Shown piece by piece: positions 25,019-33,433 of a stretch of DNA of 40,528 nt. Each line of letters opens with the position of its first letter. The stretch's first letter is position 1. This DNA is from Chthonomonadaceae bacterium (GTDB lineage: Bacteria > Armatimonadota > Chthonomonadetes > Chthonomonadales > Chthonomonadaceae): positions 1 to 40,528 of the forward strand of contig JANXSG010000233.1 of the NCBI GenBank assembly GCA_025352825.1, read 5' to 3'. Under the pieces are notes generated by a model. It was not told the DNA's origin. It worked only from the letters and a program-made list of their open reading frames with translations, and ran no database searches. The position numbers and the translations under genes were made by a program.

Positions 25019-25402
25019 TTACGATTCAACAAACTTGTTAAAACCTCCTGCTACAGATCGATTATAAGATTCTTCAAACTCTGATGATGATAAAATCCTG
25101 TTGAGTCGAAAGAAAAGAGGGGCTGGCGCAAAGGATCGTTCCACTCCAACGCAATCACCTGTACGGGCATTGAAGGTTGCCGGCCAGGCTCCGTCATCAC
25201 CTTGCATCGTCTTCAATATATGCGCGACATGAAGTACAGCTCCGAGTGCGGTGGTATCGGCTTCGGTGATCGAATCAACCAGATTTGAAAGCGTACTAAT
25301 TACTTGCTCGGTATCGAGAATCTCACATTCAACATTCGGAAGCGGGAAACAGTTTCGACTCCATTCTGGAGGCGACCAGTGTATAACATCAACACTTGTC
25401 AT
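25019..25402 (-). CDS. Hypothetical 127-residue protein
   Basis: No family is recognised. The start is supported by TAGGA 8 bases before the ATG. The centre, LGAVLHVAHILKTMQGDDGAWPATFNARTG followed by SFAPAPLFFRL, resembles one helical hairpin of an alpha/alpha barrel such as prenyltransferase or glycosidase-like domains, which suggests a fragment or a single-repeat relative. It begins 19 bases after the Uma2 stop, so it is likely co-transcribed with Uma2 and the AKR-like gene that follows. Confidence 0.6.
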   Translation of the reverse strand: MTSVDVIHWSPPEWSRNCFPLPNVECEILDTEQVISTLSNLVDSITEADTTALGAVLHVAHILKTMQGDDGAWPATFNARTGDCVGVERSFAPAPLFFRLNRILSSSEFEESYNRSVAGGFNKFVES

Positions 25403-25421
25403 GGTTAATAATCCTACTCAT

Positions 25422-26063
25422 CTATATCATAAATAACGAATTCAGCGTGTCGAAAACATCAGGGCGAGGTTCTTGTAGTATCCACTCTGCCTGTAATGTC
25501 AAGTCAGGAATCGCAGTGAATGATACCGAACCTTTACTGATTACCGACTCCGAGTAACCATCTTCTTGGCGGCTCAAAATTCGGATTTCCTGCAACTGTA
25601 AATTAATAAAAACCAGCTCAGGAATACCCATCCGAAAGTATTCTGCTTCCAACTCTTGCAAATAAGTGGAACGATTGCTGGGAGAAATAACTTCAATAAT
25701 TAAGTCTGGTGCGCCATAAACTGCTTTCTGTTTCAGGATTTTTATGTTGTCCTGTCGCACGAAAAGTAGGTCTGGCATCCTTCCACCGAAATCATCGATT
25801 TTTATCATGACACGTGAGCTTAACATTCGACCGAGGTTTTTTTTGGATACATACGGCCCTACTACTTGATATAGCCAGCTTGTACACAATTCGTGGTCTA
25901 GTTGTATCATCGGTTTCTCCACAACGATGCCATTTACCAGTTCAACCCATTTTCCTGCAGCCATTTCCAGGAAAGTTTCGAAGGGGATAGCCCGATCGCC
26001 CACATGTACGATTCTAGCTTCTACGCTCTGTTCGGTTTGAGATTCTAGTAAAAGGTTTGCCAT
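25422..26063 (-). CDS. Uma2-family PD-(D/E)XK nuclease-like protein
   Basis: 213 residues. Family landmarks are YLEL-type strand WVELVNGIVVEKPM, LDHELCTSWLYQVVGPYV, the acidic core RMPDLLFVR and APDLIIEVISPSN, then YLQELEAEYFRMGIPELVFI. Most Uma2 proteins have a Lys four residues before the conserved Tyr and end in EYW; here these are Leu and ELVF, so cleavage activity is uncertain. It is an ungapped paralogue, roughly 60% identical, of the gene at 27187, and the two flank an aldo/keto reductase. Uma2 genes are numerous in cyanobacteria and Armatimonadota; their biological role is poorly known. Confidence 0.88.
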   Translation of the reverse strand: MANLLLESQTEQSVEARIVHVGDRAIPFETFLEMAAGKWVELVNGIVVEKPMIQLDHELCTSWLYQVVGPYVSKKNLGRMLSSRVMIKIDDFGGRMPDLLFVRQDNIKILKQKAVYGAPDLIIEVISPSNRSTYLQELEAEYFRMGIPELVFINLQLQEIRILSRQEDGYSESVISKGSVSFTAIPDLTLQAEWILQEPRPDVFDTLNSLFMI

Positions 26064-26122
26064 CTTAGATCTCCAGATAGTTCATTCAATTTCGATCATA
26101 ACTCAGTATATCATACCCGAGG

Positions 26123-27112
26123 CTAATCCCAGATGGGGCGGCCATTGCGAGGATAGCTGGTAAGATCATTCAATCGGCTCATTTCGGCTATAGATAGTCG
26201 ATAGCCAACCGTACCACACAAGTCAGAAAGCTGTGCGATGGAGTTTGCGCCGAGAATGGGTGCCGTTATGGTGGGATTAGTGAGGAGCCAGGCAAGCGCT
26301 GTTTGAGCTACTGACTTATTATGGCTTTTCCCGATCTCATCGAGTGCATCGATGAGTGACCAGCCGCGATCATCACCAAATCTCTTTACATTGTTGTCAG
26401 CACGAACACTTTCAGGCTTGGGCTGATCTCGGCGATATTTGCCAGTTAAAAATCCACCAGCCAGCGGAGTGTAGTTGATGACTCCCAGACCATAATGCTT
26501 ACAGAGTGGCATAGCTTCCACTTCAAAGCTTGCCCGTTCCATAAGCGAGTATTCTGGCTGGAAACAGTCGAATCGAGCATACCCATTTATTTCTGAGGTC
26601 GCGATAGCTTCCATGAGTCTCCAAGCTGGATAGTTCGATGCCCCGATATAGCGTACTTTTCCAACGCGCACCAGATCATTTAGAGCACTGAGGGTCTCTT
26701 CGATGGGAGTATTCATGTCGGCCCAGTGGCACTGATACAGATCGATGTAGTCAGTTTTGAGGCGGATAAGTGAGTCGTCACATGCTTTTATGATATGACT
26801 TCGAGAAAGGCCTTCTCCGTTCGGCCCGGGCCACATATTTCCTCGTACTTTTGTAGCGAGGACTACCTCATGACGACCGCCGCGATTCTCAAGCCAACGC
26901 CCAATGATCTCCTCGCTTTTACCTGCATACGATGCTTCTCCCACCCAGGATGAGTAGATGTTGGCCGTATCGATAAAATTCCCGCCTGCCTCAAAAAAAG
27001 CGCTCATGACAGAGTGTGATGTGGCTTCATCCGCAGTCCAGCCAAACTGCATCGTTCCCAGACACAGTTCTGAAACGCGGAGTCCAGTTCTGCCCAATTT
27101 CTTATATTCCAA
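26123..27112 (-). CDS. Aldo/keto reductase
   Basis: 329 residues. A complete AKR: LGRTGLRVSELCLGTMQFGW, the catalytic Asp in GGNFIDTANIYSSW with Tyr following, the Lys in VVLATKVRG, and the His in DLYQCHWAD. The NADPH-binding end is APILGANSIAQLSDL. It is closest to the large AKR5-type group (YhdN/YajO-like). It reduces aldehydes or ketones with NADPH in the cytoplasm; the natural substrate is unknown. It lies between two Uma2 genes, spaced 59 and 74 bases. Confidence 0.93.
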   Translation of the reverse strand: MEYKKLGRTGLRVSELCLGTMQFGWTADEATSHSVMSAFFEAGGNFIDTANIYSSWVGEASYAGKSEEIIGRWLENRGGRHEVVLATKVRGNMWPGPNGEGLSRSHIIKACDDSLIRLKTDYIDLYQCHWADMNTPIEETLSALNDLVRVGKVRYIGASNYPAWRLMEAIATSEINGYARFDCFQPEYSLMERASFEVEAMPLCKHYGLGVINYTPLAGGFLTGKYRRDQPKPESVRADNNVKRFGDDRGWSLIDALDEIGKSHNKSVAQTALAWLLTNPTITAPILGANSIAQLSDLCGTVGYRLSIAEMSRLNDLTSYPRNGRPIWD

Positions 27113-27186
27113 ATGGTTGTCCGCCTTTTAGCAAATGATTTCAAACGAAAATTTTTGGTACCAGAAGATTTCAGTGGAAGATACTC

Positions 27187-27828
27187 TCAGTTAGCTAATA
27201 GCTCATTCAGTAGCGTACGCACATTTGGGCGTGGTTCGCTGAGAATCCAATCAGCTTGAAGAGTTAACTCGGGAATCGTTGAGAATGTGACAGGCCCCTC
27301 ATTTATTACTGTTTCCAGGTATCCGTTCTCCTCATGGCGAAGTAGTTGTATCTCCTTCTTCTGAAGATTAATAAAGATTAGTTCCAAGACGCCAAGACTA
27401 AAGTACTCCGCCTCTAGTTCCTGAAGATGTGACTTGCTATTTCCTGGAGATACAATCTCGATTATCAGATCAGGAGCACCAAATACTCCTTTCTGCTGTA
27501 CTATGTGCAGCCGATCCTGCCGAACAAATAGCAGGTCGGGCAGCCTGGCTCCAAACTCATCAGTTTTCACCATAATTCGCGAGCTTAGCATTAACCCAAG
27601 CTCTTTTTCTTGTAGATATGGTCCAATTATCTGATATAACCAGCTTGAGCAAAGTTCATGATCGAGTTGAATCATCGGTTTCTCCACCACCACACCGCGG
27701 CTCAGTTCCAGATAACGGCCATCAGCTAGAGTCAGGAAATGTTCGAATGGAATAGCCCGCTCACCTATATGTACTATGCGTGCTTCCACGTTCTGCTCAG
27801 TCTCTTTTTCGAGTAATGAATTCGCCAT
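27187..27828 (-). CDS. Uma2-family PD-(D/E)XK nuclease-like protein, second copy
   Basis: 213 residues, colinear without gaps with the protein at 25422. Conserved parts are YLELSRGVVVEKPM, RLPDLLFVR, APDLIIEIVSPGN and HLQELEAEYFSLGVLELIFI. As in its paralogue the usual Lys before Tyr is Leu. A small inverted repeat, TCTGATA/TATCAGA (27851-27870), lies just upstream of the start and may be its operator. The copies presumably arose by duplication that included or later trapped the AKR gene. Confidence 0.88.
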   Translation of the reverse strand: MANSLLEKETEQNVEARIVHIGERAIPFEHFLTLADGRYLELSRGVVVEKPMIQLDHELCSSWLYQIIGPYLQEKELGLMLSSRIMVKTDEFGARLPDLLFVRQDRLHIVQQKGVFGAPDLIIEIVSPGNSKSHLQELEAEYFSLGVLELIFINLQKKEIQLLRHEENGYLETVINEGPVTFSTIPELTLQADWILSEPRPNVRTLLNELLAN

Positions 27829-27850
27829 TTGATCTCCCCAAATCAGTCTG

Positions 27851-27870
27851 TCTGATAATATTATATCAGA
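27851..27870. promoter_or_regulatory. Inverted repeat upstream of second Uma2 gene
   Basis: TCTGATA (27851-27857) and TATCAGA (27864-27870) flank ATATTA, 23 bases before the Uma2 start codon. A possible operator. Confidence 0.35.
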
Positions 27871-27888
27871 AATATTGCGCCGTTCTTT

Positions 27889-28804
27889 TTAGCGGATTGT
27901 TACACATCTAAAACCGAGGCCAAAGTATGTTTGATCTGGCGGATACTTGTGGCGATTGGCGCAGCGAAAATCAACAGAAAACATGCCAAACCACGATCCG
28001 CCTCTGAGTACACGTAATTTCTGCTCACCGATGTTTCGGTTTTCAGGGTTCTGGTCACATGCGATTCGACTGCTATAAAACGTTGGATCGTACCAGTCAC
28101 TGCACCACTGCCATATGTTTCCAACCATATCAAATGCACCATAGGGACTAACTCCAGCAGGGAAACTACCCAGGGGTTTAGGTACCACCCGCATCGCCGA
28201 ATTTAGTCGTTGAGCACAAGAGATTGTATCTATCGAACTCGTTACCCCAAGGATAAATTCTAGAGTCGGTACCGCGTGCAGCTTTCTCCCACTGTGCTTC
28301 CGTAGGAAGTTTCACTCTTGCCCGGGTACAATAGGCCAATGCATTAATGTACGAAACATTCACGATAGGGTGGTCTCTATACATCCAGTTCGGGTTGAAT
28401 GTAGGTGGCAGAGGCTTTCTATAGCCAGTAATATAGCAAAAGTGCAGATACTGAGAGACCGTGACAGGGGTTCGGTAGATGTAGTATCCATCCAAAGTTA
28501 CCTTATGGATCGGTTTTTCCGGTTCATAATCGATGCTTCCCATGGTGAACTCACCTGCCGGTACGTAGACCATCTCCGCACCGTCGTATGGGTTCTTCCT
28601 GACCACTGTGTCGAATTGAGTACTCTGTTTTAATGTGAGGCCAAGATGCATCTCCTGCACCACATCTCCAAAATACTCTTCCCAGGCATCCCGTTTCATC
28701 CGGCCGGCTGCTGTTTCCGGGGTACCAAGAAGAGTTCCTAATCGCGCACTGCCCATCATTTTGCTTTGGAATGCATCCACCGACAGCCCAGCATCTGCCG
28801 AAGC
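27889..28804 (-). pseudogene. FGE-sulfatase (SUMF1-like) domain, 3' part of broken cytochrome-FGE gene
   Basis: This frame continues directly from the TAG at 28805-28807. After a helical linker comes a formylglycine-generating-enzyme/SUMF1-type domain: MVYVPAGEFTMGSIDYEPEKP, VTLDGYYIYRTPVTVSQYLHF, HPIVNVSYINALAYC, LPTEAQWEKAARG. Near 28180 one extra base shifts the frame: FGDAGGT continues as KPLGSFPAGVSPYGAFDMVG and then NIWQWCSDWY, LRGGSWFG and FGLGFRCVTI. All hallmark blocks are present once the frame is repaired. Such domains act as oxidases (FGE) or as structural, metal- or sugar-binding modules. The usual copper-site cysteines of true FGE cannot be confirmed. It ends at 27889. Confidence 0.85.
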
Positions 28805-30287
28805 CTAGCTAATATCGACCGTCGAGTCATACCGCCCTTGCAGTGCATAGATCGGTTCGCGAACGGTTACTTCCGCGCCTGTCTCCCGAACAGCGGCAGC
28901 AAATCGTTTTGCATCCTCGTCCAGTGCAGCCATCCATCTTCGGCTTTTCGATGTAGAGAGCAAGCGCATGATCTCGGTCGTAGCCGGACTGATCTTTCGG
29001 GAGTGCAGAGATGATCGGACGCAATACATCGTAAAACCGCTTTACTCCTTGCGAATGGCAGCTCATGCAGGTCAGACCATTCCGTACGATGGGGTCGTTG
29101 ATATTCTCTTTGTTGCTGACAATATCGATGGGGCCAGCGTCGATGCGTTTACCACTATCGTTTACGAGCATATAAGCCTGCAAACCGTTCGGAAGGTTGA
29201 AGATGATCTCGCCGCCTGCCGGCTCGAATGAGAGCGGATTCTTGAAGATGTTCTGCTTTCCGGAGATGCTTCTGAAATCGTAGGATCGCCAGTAAGCTCG
29301 GTAGGTCGATTCATGGCGATCCACGACCCGGTTGTTGCGCGATATACCGCTCTCCTGCAGCCCTGCACGAATAGCAGTCTCCTCTTTCACATTCTTCTCG
29401 ACATCTACGCCCAGTTTCGCTTCCAGTTTCCCTGCGGTATCGGGCATATCAAGCAAATCATGATAGAGTGGCGGCACAGCAGCTCTGGAGACAAACCAGT
29501 CGGCGCGGAGATAGGGTAGGGAGCAGTTGGTGGCGGTATAGATGGATTTCGCAGGTTCCGACTTCGATATGATGACGTAGGGATAGGCTGCGAGAAGTTT
29601 CTGCCAGGTCTGCTCTGTCCAGGAGAACTTCCTCAGATCGATACGAAGGATGGTTTTACCAGTATCGATCGGTTCCGGAACAGCTATTCTCTTCTGCCAG
29701 GAGAGGCTGTTAAGCAGTTTTGATAGTCCTACTCGAAACGCCTGAATATCGTCTTCTGTGGCACCTTCATTGGCAAGGTGCGTAAGGGTGAAGTAGCGGA
29801 GGTAGGCGCGGTCTCGTTCGTTGGCATGGTTCAGGTCGGCTTCAATTACTTGAAGCATATCGGTTTCACTCATGAATTTGTGCTGGGAGGAGGGATTATT
29901 AGCAACTGGTTGAAGCGCACCAGCTTCAATCCATGCTTTGAGCGTTGCTGTTTCACTTTCGCTGAGGGGGTTATTCTCATTTCTTGGAGGCATTGGGTCG
30001 CCGGGAGATTTGGCAGCGCGGATAAATATTCTCGATTCGCCTGGTTTCCCGGGAATCAGAAACCCGTTATCGATCATGGTTTTATAGTTGTGGAAGTTAA
30101 AACCAGCTGTTTTAACTTCACCGTGGCACTTGCCGCAATGCTTTTCCATAATAATGTAGGCTTTGGAAGTTAAATCGCTGTTCTGATTTTTTTGTATTGG
30201 CTGAATCTTATACGATATAGCTGCCAAAATTGGCATGCATAGACCGGATATACATAAACTCAGTGGGATAATAGTTCGGTTATTCAT
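28805..30287 (-). pseudogene. Exported multi-heme cytochrome c, 5' part of broken cytochrome-FGE gene
   Basis: Start ATG at 30287, or GTG three codons earlier. A signal peptide is followed by a planctomycete-type cytochrome c domain: CGKCHGEVKTAGFNFHNY near residue 50, with PMPPRNENNPLSESETATLKAWIEAGA. A long middle region of unknown family precedes a second heme motif, NGLTCMSCHSQGVKRFYDVL. Near 28930 one extra G shifts the frame: IEKPKMD continues as AALDEDAKRFAAAVRETGAE. It then reaches TAG at 28805-28807 (ISTAG-ASADAG, probably once CAG) and would run on in frame into the FGE part. Three lesions therefore split one large periplasmic cytochrome-FGE protein. Other genes here clearly use TAG as stop, so recoding is unlikely. 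Confidence 0.85.
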
Positions 30288-30334
30288 GGTCTGCACAGTC
30301 TTTTATACAGGAAGTCGATAAAATAGATATGAAG

Positions 30335-30388
30335 TAACTCCTTTCCACGTGCACTTGGAATTTATAATGAACAAGTGGAAAGGAGTTA
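30335..30388 (-). terminator. Hairpin after the Fe-S membrane protein gene
   Basis: TAACTCCTTTCCAC (30335-30348) pairs perfectly with GTGGAAAGGAGTTA (30375-30388) across a 26-base loop, 21 bases beyond the stop. There is no T-run, so Rho-independent action is uncertain. Confidence 0.6.
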
Positions 30389-30408
30389 AGGATTAATGAG
30401 AATAAGCA

Positions 30409-32463
30409 TTACTGTGTTGGATTGGGATTGTAAGTTCCCTGCGGGGATGCGGCGCCTTGAGGTCCTTCTAGATCGATATGCATCTGGAACTCTTTCTTTG
30501 TGGGATCGTAGAATTTATCTTTGCCGATATCTTTTCTTGTATCCCAGCCGTTTCTCCAGAAGCCATCCAATGGATGTTCTTTCGGCTCTATATAAGCGCG
30601 ATCTTCCTGGAATGTGTAGACCACAATCGAGTGATCGGGAAGAACGGGGCAGTGATATTCGCAGATACCGCATCCAGTGCAGAGCTTTTCGTCGACTGTT
30701 GGAACACGCTTAACACGGCCTTTATTTCCATTCGCTGAAATGGGCTGAGTCTCATCTTTAGCGAGAGTGTCGTCGAAAGTGTCCTTAAAAATAACTGCTG
30801 AATAAGGGCATACCTCGGCACAGACGATACAGTCTCTGCCGCCGTTCCACGCAACACAGGTCGAGCGGTTGACGTTGGCAAGACCCATCTTGATCTTGTA
30901 GCGCTTATCCTGCCAGGTGAACGGACGAATAGCGCCAGTAGGGCAGACATCGCCGCAGCTGGTACACTTCTCCGCACAAGGGCCGATGCTTGGAACCAGG
31001 ATAGGTGTCCAGATTCCCTGCATACCGGTTTCGAGGAAGGCTGGCTGCAGCGCGTTGGTAGGGCAGACTTTCATACACTCCGCACAACGTGTACATGCGG
31101 AAAGGAATTCGCTTTCTGCCAGCGCTCCCGGCGGGCGCATAGATTTATTGTTGTGGTGGTACCGTCGCATTGACCCCTGATACTCGCTGGCACTTCCCTT
31201 CATGGCGCTGCCCCAGAGCATTCCTGCTCCCAGGGCGCCAATAACTCGTCTTCTCCCCAGATCGATCTGTGTCTGCGGTTCTGGGCGGGGGCCGGTGTTT
31301 TTGGCCGCCATTCCAAGCGCCTCTTTGATGCCAGCAGGAACCCTGGCCTGTATCTGGATGACATCTGTAGGGCATATTGTCTCGCATCGGAAGCACTGGA
31401 TACATTCGCTGATGCTGTGCATCTCTTCCTGCTTTGCGTTTTTTTCCAGGTTATCGTAGCAGCCCATGCGCGATTGTAGTTCGCACTTTTTACAGTGTAT
31501 GCAGCCGTCCATCTGGATATAGTGGCGCAGCCAGGATACTCGGGAAACTACCGCCAGCAGGCCGCCATACGGGCATAGGTTTCGACACCAGAACCGCTCT
31601 TGATATCCCGAGAGCCCGATTACCGCCATGAACATCAGCAGTACAGGAATACCATTCCAGTAAGTGAGGTTCTGCATGCGCCAGGCGTCCATATTGCCGC
31701 CCAGGTTGTAGATGGCGTGACCAATACCCACACCCTCCCCAACATTGAGAATGCCGTTCCAGATGTAGGCGATAGGAGCATAGAAACAGAATGTGAAGGT
31801 GCGTGTGATGAGTGAGATCGGATCGCCGAAGGTGAGAATATCTACACCAAAGACAATCGCTCCCAAGCCTACCAGAAGATAGATATATTTCCAGTTGCGA
31901 AAACGTTTCGCGTCGGATCGTTTCTTAGTATAGAACAGTCGTCCTTTGCGGAAAAGCAGCTTATCGCCGATATCGATTGCTGTCCCAAGAGGGCATATCC
32001 AGCCGCAGAATATTCGTCCACCCCATAGAGTCAGGAGAAGTATGAAAATGCCAGGGCCGAGTGCGTAGATTGCAATATGATGGGAGGCAATGCCGTTTTT
32101 GAGCGTGTTAAGGAAGTCGAGAGTCATGAAGAGGTTCTTCGGAACCCCGCCCCACATTTGGCTTGTGGCGGTGGTGAGGAAGAAGAACAGGACGAAAAGC
32201 AGGAATGTGACTATCTGTACAGAACGCCGAATGAAAACGATACGATGGGAGGCAGGATTTCCAGGCGCCTCTTTCATCTTACGTTTCTGTTCTGCAGTGA
32301 AGCGAGCGTTCGCGCTGCCACAGCTCCCATTTTCACGGCCTATATCTTCACTGCGCACCAAGCCTATATCCGCCATTCGCACGAGCGTTTTATCGGGCAC
32401 TGGATTTTTCTTACCGATATTGATTCCCAGTCTTCGAGGGAACTCCTGAGGCATGTCCGACAT
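30409..32463 (-). CDS. NapH/NapG-like polyferredoxin membrane protein
   Basis: 684 residues from the ATG at 32463 (GGAG upstream); the longer frame to 32589 would overlap the ParB gene. The N-terminal half is a NapH/CcoG/NosR-like membrane module with about four to five helices, CGWICPLG and CRNLCPYGG loops, and 4Fe-4S motifs CIHCKKC and CIQCFRCETICP. The C-terminal half is NapG-like, with a Tat-like RRRVIGALGAGML segment and four more 4Fe-4S motifs: CTRCAECMKVCP, CTSCGDVCP, CIVCAEVCP and CTGCGICEYHCP. NapH and NapG are normally separate subunits that carry quinol electrons to periplasmic reductases; here they are fused. No reductase is adjacent. Neighbours are ParB-like, DUF362 and DUF6599 genes, the last two exported. 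Confidence 0.9.
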   Translation of the reverse strand: MSDMPQEFPRRLGINIGKKNPVPDKTLVRMADIGLVRSEDIGRENGSCGSANARFTAEQKRKMKEAPGNPASHRIVFIRRSVQIVTFLLFVLFFFLTTATSQMWGGVPKNLFMTLDFLNTLKNGIASHHIAIYALGPGIFILLLTLWGGRIFCGWICPLGTAIDIGDKLLFRKGRLFYTKKRSDAKRFRNWKYIYLLVGLGAIVFGVDILTFGDPISLITRTFTFCFYAPIAYIWNGILNVGEGVGIGHAIYNLGGNMDAWRMQNLTYWNGIPVLLMFMAVIGLSGYQERFWCRNLCPYGGLLAVVSRVSWLRHYIQMDGCIHCKKCELQSRMGCYDNLEKNAKQEEMHSISECIQCFRCETICPTDVIQIQARVPAGIKEALGMAAKNTGPRPEPQTQIDLGRRRVIGALGAGMLWGSAMKGSASEYQGSMRRYHHNNKSMRPPGALAESEFLSACTRCAECMKVCPTNALQPAFLETGMQGIWTPILVPSIGPCAEKCTSCGDVCPTGAIRPFTWQDKRYKIKMGLANVNRSTCVAWNGGRDCIVCAEVCPYSAVIFKDTFDDTLAKDETQPISANGNKGRVKRVPTVDEKLCTGCGICEYHCPVLPDHSIVVYTFQEDRAYIEPKEHPLDGFWRNGWDTRKDIGKDKFYDPTKKEFQMHIDLEGPQGAASPQGTYNPNPTQ

Positions 32464-32545
32464 CGTGCTCACTCTCCTATTACTATCAAAACGTACATCA
32501 TTAAAAATATATCTGTTTTTGTGAACCGCGAAAAACAGAGGTTTC

Positions 32546-33325
32546 TCACGAAGTTTGCTTGACACTCTGCTGTGTCTGGAACGCTGCAATCATACTGGCA
32601 ACCGCAGGCTTTAGAACATCTGGAATTTGGGAGCAGTCGAACGGACATCGACGTGAAGAAACAACAGCAAAAGCACCTTCGGATGCCTGGTTTATCACTG
32701 CCTGCAGATTCTCTAAATTCGGTTCGATTCGTTTGATGGCTGCAATCTGGACATCCTGAGTAAGACCATCCAGCTTATCCCAAACAACGATCTGCTTCTG
32801 CGTATCCTCAAATCGCTTCGAGAGCCGAATCATCGCTTCTGTATGGCTGGCATCTCCAGAAGATATCCTCTCCTGAAGTTCAGGCGCCAGATCCAGCAGT
32901 TTGATATACTTCCGGATCGTTGCCGTTCCAATTCCAGTCTCATTACTCACCGACTGAACGTCGCCCAACCTGTCCAGTAATGATCTAAACGCAACTGCTT
33001 TATCATGCGGGTTCATATCGGCGCGGTGCACATTTTCAACGAGCGACAGCGCTTTTGCATCTGACTCATCAACTCCGAAACGAACAACCGCTGAAATAGT
33101 GTTCCATCCGAGTCTACGGCACGCCATCAGCCTCCGTTGTCCGGCGATGGCACCAAACCTTCCTTCAGGTTTTTCAAATACCGTAATGGGGCTGAGCAAC
33201 CCCTGTTTTTCAATACTTCGAGCCAGATCCTGGAGACTGCTGTCATCCTCACCAAACCCCAGCTCCTTGCGCGTGTTGTAGTCGGATATATCGACCAGCG
33301 ATAACGGAATCTCTTTTACAATCAT
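32546..33325 (-). CDS. ParB/Spo0J-type CTPase-fold DNA-binding protein, solitary
   Basis: 259 residues. The ParB N-domain begins EIPLSLVDISDYNTR and contains GAIAGQRRLMACRRLGW (G-x-R-R-type CTP box) and SLVENVHRADMNPHDKAVAF, followed by the helix-turn-helix VQSVSNETGIGTATIRKYIKLLD. No ParA partner is present. The C-terminal part (ASEGAFAVVSSRRCPFDCSQIP) is unlike the chromosomal ParB dimer domain. Solitary ParB-like proteins act in plasmids, transcription regulation, or nucleoid functions such as Noc. It lies in the middle of a redox gene cluster, so a regulatory role there is plausible. GGAGA precedes the start. Confidence 0.88.
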   Translation of the reverse strand: MIVKEIPLSLVDISDYNTRKELGFGEDDSSLQDLARSIEKQGLLSPITVFEKPEGRFGAIAGQRRLMACRRLGWNTISAVVRFGVDESDAKALSLVENVHRADMNPHDKAVAFRSLLDRLGDVQSVSNETGIGTATIRKYIKLLDLAPELQERISSGDASHTEAMIRLSKRFEDTQKQIVVWDKLDGLTQDVQIAAIKRIEPNLENLQAVINQASEGAFAVVSSRRCPFDCSQIPDVLKPAVASMIAAFQTQQSVKQTS

Positions 33326-33358
33326 AGCTGTTCTCCATTGGAATAAATGGTTCCCTTA

Positions 33359-33382
33359 TTCTTAGAATGGATTTGCTAAGAA
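33359..33382. promoter_or_regulatory. Small inverted repeat before the ParB-like gene
   Basis: TTCTTAG (33359-33365) and CTAAGAA (33376-33382) surround 10 bases, 34 bases before the ParB start. It may be an autoregulatory site or a weak terminator of the DUF362 gene. Confidence 0.3.
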
Positions 33383-33433
33383 GGTAACCAGGTGTCCTGG
33401 AGTTCAACTTCCTGTGCCTTACCGATTGTCGCC

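Noticed and set aside
32546-33382. Chromosome partition locus or replication origin
   Set aside because: There is no ParA, no parS-like 16-bp cluster, no DnaA boxes and no dnaA/dnaN neighbours.
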